Source: Mariprofundaceae bacterium
GTDB taxonomy: Bacteria; Pseudomonadota; Zetaproteobacteria; Mariprofundales; Mariprofundaceae
Length of the DNA: 5,869 nucleotides
Reading direction: 5' to 3'
Assembly: GCA_030950975.1 (NCBI GenBank)
Contig: JAUZQL010000013.1
Span: 1-5,869 of the forward strand
The position numbers and the translations under genes were made by a program. Within the stretch, counting starts at the first letter, position 1. The number at the start of each line of letters is the position of its first letter. The notes under the pieces are model-generated. The model saw only the letters and a list, made by a program, of their open reading frames with translations. It made no database searches and was not told the DNA's origin. Positions 1-4,826 of this stretch are shown here, in pieces.

Positions 1-1
1 A

Positions 2-112
2 GCCTTGACTCATGGTAAGGGATCCTCTGTCCTTTTAAAACTTAAGCGATGGTATCATCTGAATCAAACGGAGCAAAAAATAGAGTTGGGCTTTGTTTAT
101 TTTTTTAGTTGA
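2..112 (+). CDS. C-terminal tail of an upstream gene, cut by the window edge (tentative)
   Basis: One frame is open from the window edge for 36 codons and stops at TGA 110-112; the other two forward frames close within the first few codons. The tail reads as mixed charged and aromatic residues and ends in an alternating hydrophobic segment, IELGFVYFFS. That would suit a final beta strand, for example of an outer-membrane barrel, although the last residue is Ser rather than the usual Phe or Tyr. The piece is too short to assign a family. It could be a chance open frame, and only the upstream sequence would settle it. Confidence 0.35.
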   Translation, partial: ALTHGKGSSVLLKLKRWYHLNQTEQKIELGFVYFFS

Positions 113-174
113 TACGCTGTTTTAAACATCCACTAAGAAAAATCAGCATCATTCGATGCCTAAGCGTTAATTAA

Positions 175-207
175 GCACTTTGGAAGTGTGGCTTCTGCCG
201 CACTCCC
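175..207 (+). other. Stable hairpin with a competing upstream hairpin
   Basis: AGTGTGGC (185-192) can pair with GCCGCACT (197-204) across a TTCT loop, with one G-T wobble. Two more G-C pairs follow beyond a single mismatch (182-183 with 206-207). The left arm also overlaps a second possible hairpin, GCACTT (175-180), TGG loop, AAGTGT (184-189), so the two structures exclude each other. Neither is followed by a T-run on either strand, so a classical intrinsic terminator is not well supported. It may mark the end of the upstream transcript or act in the leader of the ORF at 214. Confidence 0.4.
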
Positions 208-213
208 ATAGTG

Positions 214-483
214 ATGAATGACTATATGAGTAACATCAGTGAAATATACAAAAATCCGTTTAAAGAACTCACAGCTTTAAAAAAAATCGGACTGCGTCAT
301 TGTTCAATCATTCAATCGACAACTGTATCGGCATGGGCGTATACGCATTTACAACGCTGCTTGAATCAACATTTGCAAAGCCGATTGTTTTCCAAAGCGA
401 TGCTCAAGTACCCATTATGGTTAGATCATCATGTCGAATGTATATTGGGTGAGCGCATTGTTACAATCATGCAAATAGGATGA
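214..483 (+). CDS. Small hypothetical protein, 89 residues
   Basis: An open frame starts at ATG 214 (a GTG directly before it at 211 is also possible; neither has a clear Shine-Dalgarno site) and ends at TGA 481-483. I do not recognise the protein confidently. It has no signal peptide or obvious membrane segment and is rich in Leu, His and Gln. One Cys (residue 30 from ATG 214) lies about 42 residues before a segment LDHHVECILGERIV. That spacing loosely recalls the Cys...His-Ala-Trp-Val-Glu arrangement of the lasso-peptide B2 / transglutaminase-like fold (Transglut_core3), but the protein is shorter than that family (usually about 140 residues) and the HAW motif is not intact. It could be a remnant, a stand-alone small protein or a spurious ORF. 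It sits between an upstream gene tail and the ATP-grasp gene, in the same direction. Confidence 0.4.
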   Translation: MNDYMSNISEIYKNPFKELTALKKIGLRHCSIIQSTTVSAWAYTHLQRCLNQHLQSRLFSKAMLKYPLWLDHHVECILGERIVTIMQIG

Positions 484-508
484 CTGTACTTGCCGAGATT
501 CTATGCCT

Positions 509-537
509 TTGAGGTTGTACAGGTCTGGAAATATTTT
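509..537 (+). promoter_or_regulatory. Possible sigma70 promoter before the ATP-grasp gene
   Basis: TTGAGG (509-514) and TATTTT (532-537) are separated by exactly 17 bases, each matching four of six consensus positions. Transcription would begin near 544, about 100 bases before the ATP-grasp ATG. This is a visual match only; such matches are common in AT-rich DNA. Confidence 0.25.
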
Positions 538-640
538 TTTCTAAACGCTACCGACCATGCAACCAAATGATGCTATGTGTGGGATTGGGCGATGTTTCTT
601 TGCTGATATAAGGAAGTGTATGTAAAGTCATGGGCGTATC

Positions 641-1849
641 ATGCGAATATTTCATGATGTTGACCACTTTTTTGAGGAGATTTTTTTGTCTCAACAGCAC
701 TTACCTTTTGTTATTCATGATTTACAAGACTCTCAAATGTTTGCTTTGGCACAAGCAGCAGGGCGAGCAGGCTTTGGCGTACAAGGCTTAGCTTCCTCAA
801 ACGAACCTTGGATTGAAGCAAGTCGCTATGTTGATGGTTGTACGCTTATCCCAAGTTTAGGTCATGTCATTGAAAGCGTGTATGCCTTGAATCTGAAAAA
901 ATCAGGTGTTTCAGGTGTATGGCTGCCATGTGTCGATGACATCGCCATGTTTACACGTGAATTTCATTATTTTTTGCAAGATCTAGGTTTATTACACTTG
1001 ATTGCCAGCTCTAAAAGCATCGAACAATCCGATTTATCTTGTTTACAAGATTTTGATGGTTTCTTGCACATTCCTGAAACACATTGGTTAGCATGGAATG
1101 ATTTGCAAGCAGCAGCCGAACAAATGCCGTACCCCTTGATACTCAAATCTTCAAGAGGTCAGTTTCAAACATTCACAACACCCCAAGCCTTCGCCCATTA
1201 CCTCAATCAACACGACGCTTCGCCCTTGCTACAGCGCATTCAGCATTACATTGAAGGTGAGACATCACGCATGGCAACCGCCATGTTATTATTTGATCAA
1301 CATGGAAACATCGTGCGTGGTTTTACAGGGCGGCGACTGGCTGTAGAAGAAACGCAGCATGGTCATTTTGGTGAAACAATCGTTGCCAAAGCCGAATGGA
1401 TTCCCGAATTATATGCTGGTGCAGTCGAGTTATTGGAACATATTGCTTGGCAAGGCTTTGCTGAAGTCGAATGCAAACAAGCCGAAGATGGCACATGGTA
1501 TGTTTTAGAAATCAACCCACGCTTATCGGGTTGGTTATGCTTGGCTGAAGCAGATGGTGCAGGTTTTTTACAAGCATATCATGCTCTGTGTACGAGGGAT
1601 GTTACTTTACAAGCAGCTTGTTTGCAGCGTTCAAGCTGTGAATATATTCGTTTGGTCACAGCAGGGTTTCATCAGCCTCACTGGGAAACCCCTCGCCATC
1701 CAATCAAGACAATAGCATGCTTGTTCAAGGATATGTATCAAGTGTGGCGTGGTTTTCCCCAGTTCATAGGCGGTGCTATTGACCCTTTGGATAAACACGC
1801 ATCCATAGCCATTGTGTGGCAAAATATAAAACATGTGTTCAAACTATAA
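641..1849 (+). CDS. ATP-grasp ligase (carboxylate-amine/thiol ligase-like)
   Basis: The 402-residue protein has the layout of an ATP-grasp ligase. A Rossmann-like pre-ATP-grasp region (about residues 20-125) is followed by the nucleotide-binding strand YPLILKS (164-170, Lys169), then an acidic segment ending in YIEGET (203-208). The metal-binding end of the fold contains GFAEVECK (272-279; Glu274, Glu276) and VLEINPRLSGW (288-298; Glu290, Asn292). Such enzymes activate a carboxylate as an acyl phosphate and join it to an amine or other nucleophile; the substrate here is unknown. It is predicted to be cytoplasmic. The start is uncertain. ATG 641 has no obvious ribosome site, whereas TTG 686 has GAGGAG six bases upstream and would begin the protein at residue 16, just before the first beta strand. 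The gene converges on the radical SAM/PqqD/kinase operon, so a role in the same pathway is plausible but inferred from proximity only. The C-terminal 90 residues match nothing I recognise. Confidence 0.85.
   Translation: MRIFHDVDHFFEEIFLSQQHLPFVIHDLQDSQMFALAQAAGRAGFGVQGLASSNEPWIEASRYVDGCTLIPSLGHVIESVYALNLKKSGVSGVWLPCVDDIAMFTREFHYFLQDLGLLHLIASSKSIEQSDLSCLQDFDGFLHIPETHWLAWNDLQAAAEQMPYPLILKSSRGQFQTFTTPQAFAHYLNQHDASPLLQRIQHYIEGETSRMATAMLLFDQHGNIVRGFTGRRLAVEETQHGHFGETIVAKAEWIPELYAGAVELLEHIAWQGFAEVECKQAEDGTWYVLEINPRLSGWLCLAEADGAGFLQAYHALCTRDVTLQAACLQRSSCEYIRLVTAGFHQPHWETPRHPIKTIACLFKDMYQVWRGFPQFIGGAIDPLDKHASIAIVWQNIKHVFKL
674..688 (+). promoter_or_regulatory. Strong ribosome-binding site for an alternative TTG start
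   Basis: GAGGAG at 674-679 lies six bases before TTG 686-688, which is in frame with the ATP-grasp gene. The resulting protein would begin MSQQHLPFVIHD and keep every recognisable part of the fold. The upstream ATG 641 lacks a comparable site, so this may be the true start. Confidence 0.4.
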
Positions 1850-1915
1850 CTATTTAGCATACCATAAAAAATGACTGTAGCTGTTCAGATTGTCGCTTAT
1901 TTTGTTGATGACAAG

Positions 1916-1955
1916 ACGAAAAAGCGGAGCTTACTACTGTAAGTGAGCATTTTTT
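1916..1955. terminator. Probable bidirectional intrinsic terminator between convergent genes
   Basis: CTTAC (1930-1934) pairs with GTAAG (1939-1943) over a TACT loop. Beyond an internal loop, GC (1924-1925) can pair with GC (1947-1948), and an A-run on the left faces the T-run TTTTTT (1950-1955) on the right. Read on the plus strand the hairpin precedes six T; read on the minus strand it precedes GCTTTTT. The site lies between the ATP-grasp stop (1849) and the kinase stop (1997) and could serve both transcripts. The core stem is only five base pairs, which limits confidence. Confidence 0.45.
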
Positions 1956-1996
1956 AACGCTGGCAGCGAGATGAAGGGATTAGCTGAATAGTTACT

Positions 1997-2854
1997 TCAA
2001 ACCTTGATTAAAGCATCCCATGCCGCATGAACATCCGAAAAAACAAGTTGACATGCTTGTATATTTTCAGGAATACGTTGATTTAATAATTGAATACGTT
2101 CCGATGGTAAAATATTTTGATGAAAATGTTGTGCAAGTTGCATCAAAGCTTCACTGCGGCGAAGCGGCGATAATTGAGCTGACAATGCCGAAGCATCAAA
2201 ACGAGGAAAAATAAGACGCGTCAATGGCATATCTTCATGTTGAACATTGGTGGGTAACCATAATTGAAGTTGGGTATCAAGCCCTTGATAATCAGGAAAA
2301 ACAAAAAGTTCTCGTTCAAAAGAAGTGCTTTCTAACATCATACGATGCGAAAAGGCGGGGTGTTCAGGCTCATCCCACTGCATCGGACGTGGCATAGCAC
2401 TGATAAAACCATGTTCATCCAATAAGCTGAACTCATCCGTCATATACTGACAACCATTGAGTAATGCAGCCGTGGTGATACTACTTTTCCCTGCCCCTGA
2501 TTGACCCGCAAACATCCAAGCTTCATCACCTGTGGAAATACAACCCGCATGTAAGGATAAATAGTGAGGATAAATGCGTTGAATGACTTGGGTATACAAT
2601 TGAATTTCAAAGGCAGCAACGGTTTCAGGCGCATTACTGCCTTGCCATAACTCATATTGCCCATCCAATATCAAATATTGTTTTTCACCATTGCTTAAAA
2701 AATCAAAAGAGATGTCAGCAGACTTTTGACAAGGTGCATAAAGGCGGACAAACGCAGCAATATCTTTGGCGTACAGCGCATCATTTGCCGTTATGGCAAT
2801 GGTTTGATTAGCAATAGAAAAACGTGCTTGCCAATCGTTTATCGACGGCATCAT
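1997..2854 (-). CDS. HPr kinase-related P-loop protein (HprK-rel-A type)
   Basis: This 285-residue protein resembles the C-terminal kinase domain of HPr kinase/phosphorylase. Strand-loop SLHAGC (residues 100-105, with the family's typical His) is followed by Walker A AGQSGAGKSS (116-125) and the acidic pair in MTDEFSLLD (138-146). The regulatory N-terminal domain of true HprK is absent, and no HPr gene is nearby. Stand-alone relatives occur next to PqqD-like and nucleotidyltransferase genes (HPr-rel-A system). In lasso-peptide clusters a related kinase phosphorylates the precursor peptide. A peptide-phosphorylating role here is inferred. The start ATG 2854 overlaps the PqqD stop as ATGA; a second ATG follows directly at 2851. 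No Shine-Dalgarno is visible, which suggests translational coupling. An open frame extends upstream to 2950 but lies inside the PqqD gene and was not used. It is the last gene of the operon. Confidence 0.82.
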   Translation of the reverse strand: MMPSINDWQARFSIANQTIAITANDALYAKDIAAFVRLYAPCQKSADISFDFLSNGEKQYLILDGQYELWQGSNAPETVAAFEIQLYTQVIQRIYPHYLSLHAGCISTGDEAWMFAGQSGAGKSSITTAALLNGCQYMTDEFSLLDEHGFISAMPRPMQWDEPEHPAFSHRMMLESTSFERELFVFPDYQGLDTQLQLWLPTNVQHEDMPLTRLIFPRFDASALSAQLSPLRRSEALMQLAQHFHQNILPSERIQLLNQRIPENIQACQLVFSDVHAAWDALIKV

Positions 2855-3138
2855 TCGGCGTTTTGTAAGAGTCCAAACATAGAAAATTCTTCCAAAATAG
2901 CCGTAACATCCTGATGAACAAGTTTGGCATCGGCATCCAATGTCTCGCAAATCATCTCTACGATGTCTTGTTGTGAATGTTGACCGTCACACGATTCTAG
3001 AACACTGCTTGCAATAAGATTTAAAGAAAGACTCGAACCATCAGCATTATCAGTTACCATCACTTCTTGAGTATTTTCTAATTCTTCAAAGACTAAACTA
3101 TCACGACGAATCGGATAATCAGGTAAAGCTTGGCTCAT
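2851..3138 (-). CDS. PqqD-like peptide chaperone (RiPP recognition element)
   Basis: The 95-residue protein has the size and pattern of PqqD. The N-terminal beta segments include VFEELENTQEVMVTDN (residues 16-31). Then come the conserved SLN (38-40), CDG (50-52) before a helix, QDV (76-78) and the closing GLL (89-91). PqqD-type domains bind the leader of a precursor peptide and deliver it to a partner radical SAM enzyme, which fits the gene order exactly. The start is ATG 3138, overlapping the radical SAM stop (ATGA) and preceded by GGAG seven bases upstream. An 18-codon upstream extension would lie inside the radical SAM gene and is rejected. The stop overlaps the kinase start in the same way. 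The protein is predicted to be cytoplasmic. Confidence 0.87.
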   Translation of the reverse strand: MSQALPDYPIRRDSLVFEELENTQEVMVTDNADGSSLSLNLIASSVLESCDGQHSQQDIVEMICETLDADAKLVHQDVTAILEEFSMFGLLQNAE

Positions 3139-4268
3139 ATAGTATCTCCAAATGTATGTGGTGATGACAGTAAACATGCCACCATCTGACAATCTGAACA
3201 GCTTAGTTTTTCATGACACATTTGCCAACGTTCTTCGGAAGGCTTGTGAAGATGCTGGTAATGTACATCTTCAAGCATGCTGAATAAATCCATCTGACGT
3301 ATATTGCCTAAACTAAATTTTCGTGAAAAAATACACGGATAAACATCGCCATTCGCAGCAATACAAAGCTTGCCTCGCCGTGTTTCACCTTGGGCAATCG
3401 CATGGGATGATTGAATATGAATGTGTGAAGGCAGATGGGTGGTGACAGCACGCCCTACCGTACTCACAGGATCAAAACGAATATGTTCGGGTGATAAACC
3501 CAGTTTCTGCGCTAAAAATTGAGGTAATTCAGCAATATGGTCGGCATTTTCTTGCATCACCACCACACCTGCCCGTACATCAAAACCTTGCTCTATACTT
3601 CGCTGCATGGCGGCTAAAGTACGTTTCCAACTGCCCTTCACTCGAGTGATTAAATCATGAACTTCTGCACAGTCTGCATAAATGGAAAAGGATAATTGCG
3701 GTTGATAAGGCTGAAGTTGTGCAAGCATGCTATCGCTAAGCAATAAGCCATTGGTGTAAATCTCAATCCCTTGAAAATCAAGTGCATGCGTGGCGTGAAT
3801 GATGCGAATTAAATCACGATGAATCAAAGGATCGCCACCCGTAAATTGAACAAAAGGACGACCAAGTTGACGTGCTTGCTGCAAACTACGGTGAACCTCA
3901 TCAAAACTTAAAAAATCTTGGCGTTCTGGCGCAGACTCTGCATAACAATGCAAACAACGTTCATTGCATTTCGAAGTCAGTTCCACAAACAACATGCCCA
4001 ATGATTCACCCAATAATAACTGTTTGGCTTGAGGTGATTGGCAAGATGCCTGACTTAAACCTTGTAGCTGGGGATAAGTGCGTTCAATCTGTTGCAAACG
4101 ACTGATATGTGGCATCGCTGTTTGTAATGACATCATCGCATCAGCAAAGGTACCTGAAAAATACAAGGGTTCAGGATGTTGAGAAGCCCTCAATGTGAGG
4201 GCTTGATTACCTTCTAGCATACAATGAACAATATTTCCTTTTTCAAGGGAAAGGATGAAAGAAATCAT
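3135..4268 (-). CDS. Radical SAM peptide-modifying enzyme with SPASM/twitch-like C-terminus
   Basis: The 377-residue protein carries the radical SAM signature TSKCNERCLHCY, with Cys101, Cys105 and Cys108 (CxxxCxxC) to hold the [4Fe-4S] cluster. It is followed by the SAM-binding FTGGDPL (residues 142-148) and a TIM-barrel pattern such as IEIYTNG (168-174). The C-terminal region has CxxxxGxxxxC (Cys302, Cys312) and a later Cys351-x5-Cys357-x2-Cys360-x4-Cys365 group. That resembles a SPASM or shortened twitch domain holding auxiliary Fe-S clusters. Such enzymes install thioether, C-C or epimer modifications in peptides. About 95 residues precede the core and may bind the substrate or PqqD. ATG 4268 lies 13 bases after the peptide stop, without a clear Shine-Dalgarno. 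The frame continues upstream into the peptide gene to 4445, but those codons overlap it and look non-coding. ATG 4220 is a less likely start. Confidence 0.88.
   Translation of the reverse strand: MISFILSLEKGNIVHCMLEGNQALTLRASQHPEPLYFSGTFADAMMSLQTAMPHISRLQQIERTYPQLQGLSQASCQSPQAKQLLLGESLGMLFVELTSKCNERCLHCYAESAPERQDFLSFDEVHRSLQQARQLGRPFVQFTGGDPLIHRDLIRIIHATHALDFQGIEIYTNGLLLSDSMLAQLQPYQPQLSFSIYADCAEVHDLITRVKGSWKRTLAAMQRSIEQGFDVRAGVVVMQENADHIAELPQFLAQKLGLSPEHIRFDPVSTVGRAVTTHLPSHIHIQSSHAIAQGETRRGKLCIAANGDVYPCIFSRKFSLGNIRQMDLFSMLEDVHYQHLHKPSEERWQMCHEKLSCSDCQMVACLLSSPHTFGDTI
3139..3149 (-). promoter_or_regulatory. Ribosome-binding site that decides the PqqD start
   Basis: On the minus strand GGAG is followed by ATACTAT and then the ATG at 3138. 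It lies inside the end of the radical SAM coding region. It is the clearest Shine-Dalgarno site in the operon and supports the short 95-residue form of the PqqD-like protein. Confidence 0.7.
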
Positions 4269-4281
4269 GGAAAGTGATGCT

Positions 4282-4746
4282 TTATTTACATTGATTTTTA
4301 TTCTTTTTTGGGTTAAATGTACATTTGCAAGGCTGTTTACAACCGGGAGGTGTCGCACAACCTGGAGGTCCTTCTTTACAAAAATTTTTACATTTAATAT
4401 TAGCAAGCCCACCTGCCGCCGCACAAGCAGCAGCATTACCTGCACACGATTTCACGCATTGTAGTTTGGAACATTTTGCTGCATTAAACTTTGTTGAGCC
4501 TGGAATACATGGACAGCATGCACTGGCACCTGATGAGATTGTCAAAGTTATGGGGGCAACAGGCACCCCCCCTGCATTAGGCTTCATCGTACATGTTTTG
4601 ACTTGTCCCCAAGCACCCAAAGCATGCCGAGGTCCCACCATCATGGTTCCTAAAATCGCAGGTGGTGTATAAACTGCCGCCGTTAACAATCGTCGCCGAA
4701 TACTTTGTTGCGTATTTAATGTGGGGGTGGATTTTTCTTTACTCAT
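4282..4746 (-). CDS. Cys-rich peptide with Tat-like leader, probable RiPP precursor
   Basis: The 154-residue protein has two distinct halves. The first has a polar N-terminus, a twin-arginine motif SIRRRLLTAA (residues 15-24) and a moderately hydrophobic stretch VYTPPAILGTMMVG (25-38), resembling a Tat signal; a cut near HALGAWG (41-47) is possible. The second, from residue 52, has 15 Cys at 52, 77, 78, 80, 92, 97, 101, 108, 119, 123, 130, 136, 140, 142 and 153. Many lie in CxxxC pairs (97/101, 119/123, 136/140) and PPGC repeats (127-130, 133-136), with Ala-, Gly- and Lys-rich spacers. I do not recognise a named family. Position directly before the radical SAM and PqqD genes marks it as their likely substrate, with Cys as crosslink donors. 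It is longer than most RiPP precursors. A metal-binding or Fe-S protein is the main alternative. AGGT eight bases before ATG 4746 is a modest ribosome site. Confidence 0.75.
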   Translation of the reverse strand: MSKEKSTPTLNTQQSIRRRLLTAAVYTPPAILGTMMVGPRHALGAWGQVKTCTMKPNAGGVPVAPITLTISSGASACCPCIPGSTKFNAAKCSKLQCVKSCAGNAAACAAAGGLANIKCKNFCKEGPPGCATPPGCKQPCKCTFNPKKNKNQCK

Positions 4747-4772
4747 AATCAGCTACCTACCATGTGGATTAC

Positions 4773-4801
4773 TGCTAACCTTAGTTTCATTTGCCAAATA
4801 C
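4773..4801 (-). promoter_or_regulatory. Weak candidate promoter for the peptide/radical SAM operon
   Basis: On the minus strand TTGCGG is followed after 17 bases by TAAGGT, a poor match in both boxes, within the 80-base divergent gap. It overlaps the inverted repeat at 4789-4808. A weak promoter overlapping an operator would fit a regulated operon, but the match could be chance. Confidence 0.25.
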
Positions 4802-4808
4802 CGCAAAT
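4789..4808. promoter_or_regulatory. Inverted repeat, candidate operator between divergent genes
   Basis: ATTTGC (4789-4794) and GCAAAT (4803-4808) form a perfect six-base dyad with an eight-base spacer. The dyad sits midway in the gap between the peptide operon and the nucleotidyltransferase gene, overlapping possible promoter boxes in both directions. A dimeric repressor or activator could use it to control both transcripts. No regulator gene is present in the window. Confidence 0.4.
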
Positions 4809-4820
4809 CATGCTTACATT
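4791..4820 (+). promoter_or_regulatory. Possible promoter of the nucleotidyltransferase gene
   Basis: TTGCCA (4791-4796) matches the -35 consensus at five of six positions. TACATT (4815-4820) or TTACAT (4814-4819) lies 17-18 bases on as a -10 box. Transcription would begin at about 4826-4828, which is the ATG itself, so the transcript could be leaderless. That would agree with the lack of a Shine-Dalgarno site. Confidence 0.35.
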
Positions 4821-4826
4821 TTTGGC

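Noticed and set aside
611..625. AGGAAG followed by ATG TAA, a start-stop minimal ORF before the ATP-grasp gene
   Set aside because: The spacing of three bases is too short for a good ribosome site, and nothing supports regulation by a start-stop element here.
2855..2950. Extended N-terminus of the kinase with several Cys
   Set aside because: These 32 codons are read out of frame within the PqqD gene; the ATGA overlap at 2854 gives the natural start.
4269..4445. Extended N-terminus of the radical SAM protein
   Set aside because: It overlaps the 3' part of the peptide gene in another frame and is not typical of the family; ATG 4268 after the peptide stop is preferred.
4325..4672. 115-codon plus-strand ORF opposite the Cys-rich peptide gene
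   Set aside because: It is the antisense shadow of the peptide gene; the minus-strand frame has the leader, regular Cys spacing and operon position, while this one shows no family pattern.
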